Source: Ruoffia halotolerans (GTDB lineage Bacteria > Bacillota > Bacilli > Lactobacillales > Aerococcaceae). Taken from it: a stretch of DNA of 64,000 bases. A program made the translations under genes and the position numbers. The stretch is from contig NZ_JACAOA010000002.1 in NCBI RefSeq assembly GCF_014049385.1, positions 62,001 through 126,000 of the forward strand. The letters are read 5' to 3'. Below the pieces are notes generated by a model. It searched no databases and was not told where the DNA came from. It was given only the letters and a program-made list of their open reading frames with translations. Below are positions 7,164 to 15,852 of the stretch, one piece after another; within the stretch, counting starts at the first letter, position 1, and every line of letters begins with the position of its first letter.

Positions 7164-9428
7164 ATGACTATAAGAAAAGCAACAATCTTGGGTGCAGGTA
7201 ATATGGGAAGTCAAATTGCTTCCCTATTAGTAAATGCCGGACTACAAGTTAAAATGTTAGACATCGTCATTGACGATAATGAACCAAATAAATTATCAAG
7301 AGCTGCTTATGATCGCATCACAGATAAACGTAAGGGACAATTATTTTCAGATAAATTTGTTGGAAATCTATCCTATGGAAACTTTGAAACAGATTTAAAA
7401 GATGAGTCAGATTCAGACCTTTTTATTGAAGCAGTTTCAGAGGAACTAGAAATTAAACATGATTTATGGACTAAAGTTGGGAAAGTAGCGAAGGAAGATG
7501 CAATTTTAACATCGAATACATCTGGTATTCCTATACATGAAGTTGCTTCTGTTCTAAAACCGGAACAACAAGAACGTTTCTTGGGATTCCATTTCTTTAA
7601 CCCTCCACGTCATATGAAATTGATTGAAATCATCCCTCATAGTGGAACGAAGGAAGATGTAGTTTCTGAACTAAGAGACTTTACGATTAATACTCTAGGT
7701 AAAGGTGTAGTGGTAGCAAACGATGTAAATGGATTCGTTGGAAACCGTGTAGGCGTATATTCTATGATGGATATTATAAATCGTGCGGAAAAAGAAGGAA
7801 TATCAATTTCTGAAGTCGATGCTATCACAGGACCAGTTATTGGACGACCTAAGACTGCAACTTACAGATTAGCAGACTTAGTTGGTGTAGATATTGCTTA
7901 TCACGTAGCTACAGGCATGAGAGAAGATCCGGCAGAGGAAGAGTACTTCGTAGTTCCTAAGTCTATTGAAAAGTTAATGGAATTAGGAAATTTAGGAAAT
8001 AAAACAAAACAAGGATTTTATAAACGGGAAGGAAAAAAAGAATTTTTAACTTTTAATTCTGATACTGAGGATTATAGTGCAGCAAAAGAAGTTAATTTAC
8101 CAATTTTAGATGAGTTAGGACGAAATCTATCTAAAAACTTCCAAACTATCTTTAATGCAGAAGATAAAACTGGAAAATTCTTATGGACCACACTTTCAAA
8201 TCTTTTATATTATTCAGCAATAAATGTTCCAAAAGCAACAGATGACTACAAAAATATTGATCGAGCGTTAATTTGGGGGTTCGGTTGGAAAGTTGGACCA
8301 TTCCAAATTTGGGATATGATTGGTTTTGAAGAGGTGAAAAATAAACTTCGAGAAGAACATGGAGAATTGCCAGAGTGGGTTGAGAAACGTACTAACAAAT
8401 TTTATGACGAAAATGAATCATTAGTTCAAGTTAAATCACTAAATGATTATGTATCTGAAACAATTTGGGAGAAAGAAAAAATATCAGACTTACAAGCAAC
8501 TTCAGATAATATATTAATTTATACTATGAGAACTCCAAATAATACAATCACTGCAGAATTTTCAGATGACTTGCAAAAAGCAGTAAATTACTTAGAAACT
8601 AGTGATTATCGTGCAATGGTTATTCAATCTGAAGGGAAAAATTTCTGTGTTGGCGCGAATTTAGCAGATATCGCTACTGAAATTAGAGAAGGTCGCGCAA
8701 AAGAATCAGTAAGTCAAATAGTCGACTCCTTACATCAAGCTGTATCAGCGGTTAAATATAGTAACAAACCAATTGTTACAGCAGTAAAAGGGCAAGCATT
8801 AGGAGGAGGAGCAGAATTGTTACTCCATTCTCCATATGTTGTGGCAGCCACTGAGACTTATATTGGTCTTGTAGAGGCAGGTGTTGGTCTCGTTCCATCA
8901 GGGGGCGGACTAAGTGAATTAGCAGAACGTATCTATGTACAAAATCTAGAGCGTGCTGATGAGATTCGACTATTGAAGAAAGCATTTATGGGAGTTGCAA
9001 CAGCTAAAGTATCAAAAAATGCTTATGATGCTATAGCAATGGGTTACTTACGTGATACAGACATGATCGTTGCAAATGAAGACTTAGTTTTAGAAGCGGC
9101 GATTAAAAAAGCAGATTTAGAAGCATCGTACAATTATATTCCACAAGCACCAAAGAGATTTTCAGTAGAAGGTACAAACTTCTATGCAATTGCTTTAGCA
9201 CAATTAGATGCAATGATTGTCGGGAATTTTGCTTCTGAATATGATGCTGAAATTGGTAAACACATTGCATCAATCTTATCTGGAGGCAGAGTGCCATTAA
9301 ACACATTAGCTAACAAAGAATATTTAATGTCGCTTGAAAAAGAAGCATTTATTGAGCTTTGTAATAACCAGAAGACATTAGACCGTATGGAGCATATGCT
9401 TAAAACGAAGAAACCATTACGCAACTAA
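7164..9428 (+). CDS. fadN: 3-hydroxyacyl-CoA dehydrogenase/enoyl-CoA hydratase fusion (FadN-like)
   Basis: A 754-residue two-enzyme protein with the FadN order, dehydrogenase first. The Rossmann motif GAGNMGSQIA is at residues 9-18, a dehydrogenase signature FHFFNPPRHMKLIEI at about 145-159, and helical dehydrogenase C-terminal domains follow. From about residue 450 there is a crotonase domain with NFCVGANL, KGQALGGGAELLL and VEAGVGLVPSGGG (oxyanion and catalytic segments). It performs hydration and NAD-dependent oxidation in beta-oxidation. B. subtilis FadN is of similar size and sits with fadA and fadE. A GGAGG site precedes the ATG; tight spacing with both neighbours indicates an operon. 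Confidence 0.92.
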   Translation: MTIRKATILGAGNMGSQIASLLVNAGLQVKMLDIVIDDNEPNKLSRAAYDRITDKRKGQLFSDKFVGNLSYGNFETDLKDESDSDLFIEAVSEELEIKHDLWTKVGKVAKEDAILTSNTSGIPIHEVASVLKPEQQERFLGFHFFNPPRHMKLIEIIPHSGTKEDVVSELRDFTINTLGKGVVVANDVNGFVGNRVGVYSMMDIINRAEKEGISISEVDAITGPVIGRPKTATYRLADLVGVDIAYHVATGMREDPAEEEYFVVPKSIEKLMELGNLGNKTKQGFYKREGKKEFLTFNSDTEDYSAAKEVNLPILDELGRNLSKNFQTIFNAEDKTGKFLWTTLSNLLYYSAINVPKATDDYKNIDRALIWGFGWKVGPFQIWDMIGFEEVKNKLREEHGELPEWVEKRTNKFYDENESLVQVKSLNDYVSETIWEKEKISDLQATSDNILIYTMRTPNNTITAEFSDDLQKAVNYLETSDYRAMVIQSEGKNFCVGANLADIATEIREGRAKESVSQIVDSLHQAVSAVKYSNKPIVTAVKGQALGGGAELLLHSPYVVAATETYIGLVEAGVGLVPSGGGLSELAERIYVQNLERADEIRLLKKAFMGVATAKVSKNAYDAIAMGYLRDTDMIVANEDLVLEAAIKKADLEASYNYIPQAPKRFSVEGTNFYAIALAQLDAMIVGNFASEYDAEIGKHIASILSGGRVPLNTLANKEYLMSLEKEAFIELCNNQKTLDRMEHMLKTKKPLRN

Positions 9429-9444
9429 AAGGAGAGATAAAAAT

Positions 9445-10638
9445 ATGCAACAAGATGTTTACGTAGTAGCCTATGGACGTTCAGCAGTAGGTAAAGGGAG
9501 CCCAAAAGGGTCTCTTTACCATTCTCGTCCAGATGACATTGCTGCAGAAGTACTAAGAGGAACTCTTGACCGAGTTGGTGGCGATTTTAGTGAAGATTTA
9601 ATTGAGGATCTGATTGTCGGTTGTGCATTTCCAGAAGGAATACAAGGTTTTAATATTGCTCGAACAATCGCTTTACGTGCAGGACTGCCATTATCAGTAC
9701 CTGGATTAACAGTGAATCGTTGGTGTTCATCAGGACTTCAATCTATTTCTGAGGCAGCAAATGCAATTGCAAATGGACAAATGGAGATCGTAGCTGCCGG
9801 TGGAGTAGAATTAATGAGTACAACACCAATTGGTGGTTCAGAGGCAACGAGTAATTTATATCTAGAAGAAAATGGCGGAAGTACATCAATTCCGATGGGT
9901 GTAACGGCAGAAAACGTCGCAGAAGAATTTAAGATATCAGCTCAAGAACAGAATGAATTTGCTGTTGAAAGTCATATGCGTGCCAAAGCCGCTCAAGAAG
10001 CAGGACGATTCGATGATGAGATTATCCCAGTTCATGCGAATAAAGTATCGTATGATGATAGAGGATTCCCATCTGTAGAAGAATTTGTATTTGACACAGA
10101 TGAAGGTATTCGTCCGAATTCTACAGTTGAGAAGTTAAACTCACTACCAACAATATTTAAAGCAGGTGGTTCGGTAACTGCTGGAAACGCATCTCAAGTA
10201 TCAGATGGAGCGGGATTTGTTGTGTTAATGTCAGCTAAAAAAGTAGAGGAATTAGGAGTAAAACCAATTGCTAAATTTTTAGGATTCAAAGCGGTTGGTT
10301 TAGATCCAAGAATTATGGGAATGGGCCCTGCCTACGCAATCCCAGAAGTATTAGAATTAGTGGATTTAAATATTGAAGATATTGATTTAATTGAATTAAA
10401 TGAGGCTTTCGCTTCGCAAGCTATTGCTTCGATTAAAGAGTTAGGGTTAAATACGGATATCGTTAATGTTAATGGTGGAGCAATAGCTTTAGGGCATCCA
10501 TTAGGTGCGACTGGTGCGATTCTGACTGCACGTTTATTAAATGAGATGTCACGACGACCAGATTCAAAATATGGTATGGTTTCTATGTGTATAGGTAACG
10601 GTATGGGTGCTGCAGGTGTATTTGAGTTCTTACATTAG
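9445..10638 (+). CDS. fadA: Acetyl-CoA acyltransferase (3-ketoacyl-CoA thiolase)
   Basis: A 397-residue thiolase that cleaves 3-ketoacyl-CoA with CoA, or condenses acetyl-CoA units in reverse. The acylated cysteine is in NRWCSSGLQSI (about residue 94). The C-terminal active-site segments GGAIALGHPLGATGA and CIGNGMGAAGVF are intact. It lies 16 bases after fadN with an AAAGGAGAGA ribosome site. With FadN, the dehydrogenase and the CoA-transferase it gives a complete thiolytic spiral; the direction (fatty-acid use or butyrate-type synthesis) cannot be read from sequence. Confidence 0.93.
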   Translation: MQQDVYVVAYGRSAVGKGSPKGSLYHSRPDDIAAEVLRGTLDRVGGDFSEDLIEDLIVGCAFPEGIQGFNIARTIALRAGLPLSVPGLTVNRWCSSGLQSISEAANAIANGQMEIVAAGGVELMSTTPIGGSEATSNLYLEENGGSTSIPMGVTAENVAEEFKISAQEQNEFAVESHMRAKAAQEAGRFDDEIIPVHANKVSYDDRGFPSVEEFVFDTDEGIRPNSTVEKLNSLPTIFKAGGSVTAGNASQVSDGAGFVVLMSAKKVEELGVKPIAKFLGFKAVGLDPRIMGMGPAYAIPEVLELVDLNIEDIDLIELNEAFASQAIASIKELGLNTDIVNVNGGAIALGHPLGATGAILTARLLNEMSRRPDSKYGMVSMCIGNGMGAAGVFEFLH

Positions 10639-10662
10639 AATAAGTAAAGGAGAATATAAAAT

Positions 10663-11454
10663 ATGTTTGAAGCAATACTTTATGAAGTAAAGGATAATAT
10701 AGCGTTTATTACATTTAACCGTCCAGAGCAAGGAAATGCATTCTCTGAAACTTCATTTAGAGAAATCCCTGAAGCTTTATCTAAAGCAAATGAAGATACA
10801 TCCGTTAGGGCAATCGTTTTAACAGGTAAAGGGAAATTATTCTGTGGTGGTGGTGATGTGAATCAGTTTAAAGAAATCTTAGATGATCCAAATTCGGAAG
10901 GATTACCAAATCATCTTGTAGATGCAACAGGACAATTAAGTATTGCAATCAGAAATTGTCCGAAACCGATTATTTCATCAATTAATGGAGCTGCTGCTGG
11001 AGCAGGGCTAGGGGTGGCATTAGCCAGTGATTTTCGAATTATGGAAGAATCAAGTACATTAATTACATCATTTATCTTTATGGGATTCCCCGGGGATACG
11101 GCAACTTCCTATTATCTGCAAAAAATATTAGGTACAGCCAAAACGAATGAAATGATGATGTTATCACCGAAAGTGAAAGGTAAAGAAGCAAAAGAGTTAG
11201 GTTTATCAACACTTACAGTTGAGGATGGAACTTTAGAAGAGGCAACAAAACAATTCGCTCAAAAAGTAGCTTCGTTACCTACAAAAGCATTAGCTCAGCA
11301 TAAAAAAATTCTAAATGAGTTTTTCTATAAAGATTTATCAGAATTTACTTCTCTCGAAACGAAAAATATGGTTGAGGCAAGTAAAACAGATGACCATGCC
11401 GAGGCCGTAGTAGCTTTTCTTGAAAAACGTCAAGCTAATTTTACTGGAAGATAA
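10663..11454 (+). CDS. Enoyl-CoA hydratase/isomerase-family protein
   Basis: A 263-residue stand-alone crotonase-fold protein. The oxyanion-hole segments appear as GKGKLFCGGGDVNQF (about 56-70) and SSINGAAAGAGLGVALASDF (about 105-124). The acidic residues of classical hydratases are not clearly placed: FMGFPGDTATSYYL sits where they would be expected, so isomerase activity on 3-enoyl-CoA from unsaturated fatty acids is as likely as hydration. It is the last gene of the operon, 24 bases after the thiolase, with AAAGGAG before the ATG, and is followed by a long hairpin. Confidence 0.87.
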   Translation: MFEAILYEVKDNIAFITFNRPEQGNAFSETSFREIPEALSKANEDTSVRAIVLTGKGKLFCGGGDVNQFKEILDDPNSEGLPNHLVDATGQLSIAIRNCPKPIISSINGAAAGAGLGVALASDFRIMEESSTLITSFIFMGFPGDTATSYYLQKILGTAKTNEMMMLSPKVKGKEAKELGLSTLTVEDGTLEEATKQFAQKVASLPTKALAQHKKILNEFFYKDLSEFTSLETKNMVEASKTDDHAEAVVAFLEKRQANFTGR

Positions 11455-11560
11455 TCAAAAAAACTTTAAAATATACTTCGCTGTCAGAAGAAAACTCCTT
11501 TAATATTTTATGAATTAGATCACAAAATCGGTCTATTGTATTATCAAATTAAACTAATGA

Positions 11561-11640
11561 AATAGCACCACTCATTATTTCTATATTAAGCGTCTTAAAA
11601 ATGCTAAAAATAGAAATTATGAAGTAGTGCTATTTTTTAT
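11561..11640. terminator. Long hairpin terminator between the convergent fad operon and deaminase gene
   Basis: Arms of about 23 bases (AATAGCACCACTCATTATTT and AAATTATGAAGTAGTGCTAT regions) pair with a few mismatches and end in TTTTTT. It can serve the plus-strand acyl-CoA operon and probably also the minus-strand deaminase gene. Confidence 0.75.
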
Positions 11641-11641
11641 T

Positions 11642-11668
11642 ATTATAAATCCTCACTAAACTCCAGTG
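11642..11668. repeat. Right 27-bp direct repeat at the end of the deaminase gene
   Basis: Differs from 2808-2834 at one position. This copy belongs to the intact gene: it holds the final codons and TAA stop (11643-11645). Together the copies flank an 8.8-kb segment carrying only the LysR/MaoC/acyl-CoA genes. Confidence 0.85.
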
Positions 11669-12965
11669 CTTTTTCGGTGAAATAAGTCATTTCCTTAGCT
11701 AAATTCCCGCGCAAATCAGAAACCGAAGCCAGGAGCAGTTTCTTATCTTCCACAACTAACTTCCCATCAACAAAGACATGGCTCACATTCGATGCATTCG
11801 CAGAGTAAACCAAAGCACTATAAACATCGAAGATTGGGAACATATTCACCGAATCAGTTTCAACTAAGACAATATCTGCCTTTTTCCCAACTTCAATCGA
11901 CCCGATTGAATCTGACATCCCGATTGCTTCAGCCCCACCTAGAGTCGCTAAGCGAACAATCTCTCGTGCAGGGAAGGCAGCGCGGTTTCCAGTATGCGTC
12001 TTATGAAAATTCGCCACCATACGCATTTGTGTGAATAAATCGAGCGTGTTGCCACTACTAGGACCATCCGTTCCCAAACCGACAGCTAAACCCGCCTCCA
12101 ACATTGAAGAAAGTGGTGCCACACCTTTAGCTGATTTCGTATTCGCACCAATACAATGAGCGACTGAAACTTGTTTTTCTTTCATTAAGGCGATATCCGA
12201 ATCAGTCACGAATATACAATGAGCAGCCAAGGTTTTCTCATCCAATACGCCAAGCTGACTTAAATATTCAACGGGTGTTTGACCATACTCTTCATAGTAT
12301 TTATCCATCTCAAAGGTCATTTCACTCAAATGAATTGAGAAAGGAATATTATATTTGCGAGCCAATTCACTCGCCGCAAGGAGAGATTCATCCGTATTTG
12401 TGTAAGGCGCGTGGGGCGCAACCGCCGGCGTAATGCGGTCATGATTTAACCAACGCGGAATAAAGGCTTCACTATATTCCAACCCACCGAATTCAACTTC
12501 ACTGTCTGGACTTTTATCAATGATAGACTCGCCCAAAATCGCGCGAGCATGCATTTCATCCGTTGCTACTGCAATCTTTTCTTCAAAATAATACATATCA
12601 AAAAAAGTTGTCACGCCAGCAAGTTGCATTTCTGCAATGGCATATTTAGCACTGTGGTAGGCTAATTCCTTCGTCATGCATTCATGCTCTAAAGGAAATA
12701 AGAAGCGCGTTAACCGGTCGGGTGTGTCGTCTCCAAGCGATCTAAAAGGAATCATGCCTACATGCGTGTGCGTATTCACCATACCTGGCATGGCTATGGC
12801 ACCATTTCCGTCAATCACTGTATCGAAATCCGCCTCAGAAGGAGCTTGACTAGTGTCGCCAAAGCCCACAATTTGCGTACCGGCAATCGTTAAAAAGGCG
12901 TCTTCGAATTGTGTAAATTGTGCGTCCATGGTAATTAAATGAATGTTTTTGATTAATGTTTTCAT
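11643..12965 (-). CDS. mtaD: Amidohydrolase, probable 5-methylthioadenosine/S-adenosylhomocysteine deaminase
   Basis: A 440-residue TRZ/ATZ-family amidohydrolase with a TIM barrel carrying one metal. Metal ligands are visible as NTHTHVG (about 66-72), the HLSE segment in SIHLSEM, an AHC motif in LAAHCIF and the late aspartate in GLGTDGPSS. These proteins deaminate methylthioadenosine, S-adenosylhomocysteine or related purines and pterins; the exact substrate is not readable. It follows adenine deaminase by two bases on the same strand, fitting purine salvage. The ATG at 12965 has GGAGGAT upstream, inside the end of the preceding gene. Its 3' end is duplicated at 2808-2834. Confidence 0.83.
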   Translation of the reverse strand: MKTLIKNIHLITMDAQFTQFEDAFLTIAGTQIVGFGDTSQAPSEADFDTVIDGNGAIAMPGMVNTHTHVGMIPFRSLGDDTPDRLTRFLFPLEHECMTKELAYHSAKYAIAEMQLAGVTTFFDMYYFEEKIAVATDEMHARAILGESIIDKSPDSEVEFGGLEYSEAFIPRWLNHDRITPAVAPHAPYTNTDESLLAASELARKYNIPFSIHLSEMTFEMDKYYEEYGQTPVEYLSQLGVLDEKTLAAHCIFVTDSDIALMKEKQVSVAHCIGANTKSAKGVAPLSSMLEAGLAVGLGTDGPSSGNTLDLFTQMRMVANFHKTHTGNRAAFPAREIVRLATLGGAEAIGMSDSIGSIEVGKKADIVLVETDSVNMFPIFDVYSALVYSANASNVSHVFVDGKLVVEDKKLLLASVSDLRGNLAKEMTYFTEKALEFSEDL

Positions 12966-12967
12966 CC

Positions 12968-14671
12968 TTAATCCTCCATTAATGGAATCAGTTGATGTGT
13001 ATGTACATCCATCATACCAAAGTCTGTGATTTTAATTTGAGGCGACACTGGAAGGGATAGCGTAGAAAAAGACATAATTTCATTTGTATTGTCGTACCCT
13101 AAATTAACCATGGCTTGACGGACCGCTTTTAAATCGCGACCAATCTCAGGTAGGGCTTTATCACTTAAGATCCCGCCAATCGGCAGGGGACAAGTTGCGA
13201 CAACTTCTCCGTCTTGCGAAACAACATAAGCCCCGTTCAGACTTAAAACTTCGCGTTGAGCCTGTAAAATATCTTCACTCGACGTTCCCATGACCATTAA
13301 ATTATGATGATCATGTGCCCAAGTCGTTGCGACAGCACCTTTGTCACTCAATGCGCCTTCTACGAGCCCATAACCAACTTGCCTATTTTTCCCATATCGT
13401 TCTTGAACAATAATTAACGACAAGCCGCTAGCTTCCCAATCCAAATAGCCATTCTTCACTTTAACCGGTCGCTTCACATGTTCGGTAAAGGTCCCGACAG
13501 ATTGAATTTGAATCACATTACACATCACTTCGGATACATCACGACTCACTGGAATCCGCAAATCATCGAGGGTGAGTTCAGCACAGTTAACCGACGAATA
13601 GAAGTGGCTTGGAAAGTCTAAAGCCTCTTGATCAAAAGCCAAGGCATCACCGGATCGATGAACTAAACGGCCATCTTTATAGACGCAATCAATAGCGAAA
13701 GATTCTAAATCATTCAACAGAATAAAGTCCGCTTTTAACCCACTCGCAATGGCACCACGGTCTTGAAAGCCCATTCGGCGCGCCGGTGTGTATGTACTCA
13801 TATAAATGGCATCGACCGGGTCTAAGCCTTCCTGAATACCAAGACGCAAGTTGGCGTTCAAATGACCCTCTATTAAGTTATCAGGCATAATATCATCAGT
13901 AATTAAAGCGACATGTTCAAAGAGCTGATGTTCATTAATTACCGCAATATTCTCTTTTGTTAGTGATTTCTTTTGTAACTCTATAAAAATCCCACTCCCA
14001 ATCTTTTCTAGAATCGATTCAGGGGATTGGTGGGTATGGTCAGCGTTTAAACCGGCATACATAAACTTAGCTAAGTCCTCACCCTCAACGCGGGGAATGT
14101 GGCCTTCGAGAGGCATGAAAGGTTTGTTTGTCTGTACTGTTTGTAGAATATTTCGGATCAGTGAATCCGGCTCTGAAGTGATGCCTTTAAAGTTCATGGC
14201 TTCGCCTAAAGCAATTACTTTCGGATGTTCCAATAACTCCGTCACTTCAGCGGTACCAATGATTCCACCAGTTGTTTCGCGTTCGGGAACCGTCGACGGA
14301 ACCGATGAAGGAATTGCGTAGAAGATATCCATCACCGTGTCTTGTGCCATAAACGCATAGATCCCTTCAATGCCAAAGACGTTCGCAATCTCATGAGAGT
14401 CCGCAACCACAGTTGTCACTCCATGAAACAGGGCAGCTCCAGAGAAGGTTGATGGGGGAATCATCGAGCTTTCAATATGCATATGAATATCAATCAAGCC
14501 TGGAATAATAAATTTATCCGAAGCATCCACAATCTCTTTCGGATTTAAATAACGCAAATTAGTCTCTTTAATATAGTAGAAACGGTCGTTAATAATCGCG
14601 ATATTTTTTCTTTCAAAGCATTTTAAGAAGGCATTAAATACTTGCCCATTTTCAATGAGTAAATCAATCAA
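12968..14671 (-). CDS. ade: Adenine deaminase
   Basis: An adenine deaminase of the two-metal amidohydrolase type, converting adenine to hypoxanthine and ammonia. It has the FIIPGLIDIHMHIESSM metal motif, VADSHEIANVFG, the DDIMPDNLIEGH segment and the C-terminal WAHDHHNLMVMGTSS motif typical of the family. I place the start at the TTG at 14671 because GAAAGGA lies 10 bases upstream; a TTG at 14695 is also in frame but has no ribosome site. Length (567-575 residues) is normal. Downstream of the ABC importer genes with an intervening hairpin, and two bases before the second deaminase. Confidence 0.92.
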   Translation of the reverse strand: MIDLLIENGQVFNAFLKCFERKNIAIINDRFYYIKETNLRYLNPKEIVDASDKFIIPGLIDIHMHIESSMIPPSTFSGAALFHGVTTVVADSHEIANVFGIEGIYAFMAQDTVMDIFYAIPSSVPSTVPERETTGGIIGTAEVTELLEHPKVIALGEAMNFKGITSEPDSLIRNILQTVQTNKPFMPLEGHIPRVEGEDLAKFMYAGLNADHTHQSPESILEKIGSGIFIELQKKSLTKENIAVINEHQLFEHVALITDDIMPDNLIEGHLNANLRLGIQEGLDPVDAIYMSTYTPARRMGFQDRGAIASGLKADFILLNDLESFAIDCVYKDGRLVHRSGDALAFDQEALDFPSHFYSSVNCAELTLDDLRIPVSRDVSEVMCNVIQIQSVGTFTEHVKRPVKVKNGYLDWEASGLSLIIVQERYGKNRQVGYGLVEGALSDKGAVATTWAHDHHNLMVMGTSSEDILQAQREVLSLNGAYVVSQDGEVVATCPLPIGGILSDKALPEIGRDLKAVRQAMVNLGYDNTNEIMSFSTLSLPVSPQIKITDFGMMDVHTHQLIPLMED

Positions 14672-14698
14672 TTTATTCAATCCTTTCAAGAACAATGA

Positions 14699-14753
14699 GA
14701 AAAAGATGAAACTTCAGGTGACTCCCCGAAATTTCATCTTTTCAAAAGTGAGC
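14699..14753 (-). terminator. Intra-operon hairpin between potD-like and ade genes
   Basis: AAAAGATGAAACTT pairs with AATTTCATCTTTT, with a T-run on the minus strand. It lies between the solute-binding protein gene and adenine deaminase and could act as an attenuator giving less deaminase than transporter mRNA. Confidence 0.65.
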
Positions 14754-14759
14754 TAAAGA

Positions 14760-15827
14760 CTATTGGTTCATCAATTCATTCCAAGTGTTAATCCACTCGT
14801 CTAAGTTCTCGTTAACAAAAGTAAAGTCAATGGCTTTGGCGCGTTGAGCAACATCACCGTAAGTTTTATTAGCAGCTGTTTCTTCGTCTAATTCAACGTC
14901 CGCATTTGTTGGGGCTTCATTTAATGAGCTTGCTGTTTGTGTTTGTAATTCTTCACTGAGTTTCCAGTTAATGAAAGCATAAGCCGCTTCTTTATTTTCT
15001 GAAGAAGCAACGACGTTTAAAGTATTGAAGTTTGCGTAAGTTCCAGATTCAGGGACAATGAATTGCACATCTGGGTTTGCTTCAGAAATAATTGGGTAAG
15101 CAAAGTCACCGACAACGGCTGCAACAATTTCACCTGATTGGAAAAGGTTCGCTAAGTCAGATGATTTTGTATAAGTTTTTGTAATGTTTGGTTTTAAGTC
15201 AGTTAAAGCTTGGAAAGCTGCGTCACCGTTATCAGTTGTAATATCAACACCTGCGTGAGCACTTGCAACATGTAACATCGCTGGACCAAATGTTGTTGTA
15301 ATATCTGGAATCGAAATCTTACCTTCTAAAGCAGGATCCCATAAATCAGACCACTCATCGATAGTCATGCCAGCCGCTTCTTCATTGTAGATAATTCCAA
15401 TACTATTCATTGTATAAGGCGCTCCAGCTGTATCCACAGCATCTTGGGCACCGTCTACTAATAAAGCTAGATTCGGTACTTTTTCTTCGTCTAAAGGCTC
15501 GAACATTCCTTCAGCAACACCAGAAGCTGCGTTGTTTTGAGAGAGTTCAATGACATCAATCGTTGAGTGTGGGTTGTTTTGTAATTTTGTAAATCGTTCG
15601 CTTGAATTCCCAACTTCGTGCGTAATGTTAATACCTTCTGCTTCAGTAAATGGAGCAAAGACGTCAGATTGAATCACATCTTCTGAAATCGCAAAGGTTG
15701 AGACAATTAATTCACCGTTATCTTGAGCAGACACTGTGTCTGAAGTAGAAGCCGTGTCTGAATTACCACAAGCCGCAAGGACCATAACTGATGTTAAAGC
15801 TAATACAGATGTTTTAATAATTTTCAT
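14760..15827 (-). CDS. ABC transporter substrate-binding lipoprotein (PotD/Fbp type)
   Basis: A 355-residue extracellular binding protein of the spermidine/putrescine-iron family fold. The signal peptide MKIIKTSVLALTSVMVLAAC ends in a lipobox (LAAC, Cys20), so it is membrane-anchored; a Ser/Thr/Asp-rich linker follows. The mature region (ELIVSTFAISEDVIQSDVF...) is typical of PotD-like proteins. It is co-transcribed with two permeases and an ATPase upstream and two purine deaminases downstream, so the ligand may be a purine, a methylthioadenosine-like nucleoside or a polyamine; this is inference. GGAGA precedes the ATG. Confidence 0.85.
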   Translation of the reverse strand: MKIIKTSVLALTSVMVLAACGNSDTASTSDTVSAQDNGELIVSTFAISEDVIQSDVFAPFTEAEGINITHEVGNSSERFTKLQNNPHSTIDVIELSQNNAASGVAEGMFEPLDEEKVPNLALLVDGAQDAVDTAGAPYTMNSIGIIYNEEAAGMTIDEWSDLWDPALEGKISIPDITTTFGPAMLHVASAHAGVDITTDNGDAAFQALTDLKPNITKTYTKSSDLANLFQSGEIVAAVVGDFAYPIISEANPDVQFIVPESGTYANFNTLNVVASSENKEAAYAFINWKLSEELQTQTASSLNEAPTNADVELDEETAANKTYGDVAQRAKAIDFTFVNENLDEWINTWNELMNQ

Positions 15828-15852
15828 TATATATTCTCCTTTAAGAATGTTT

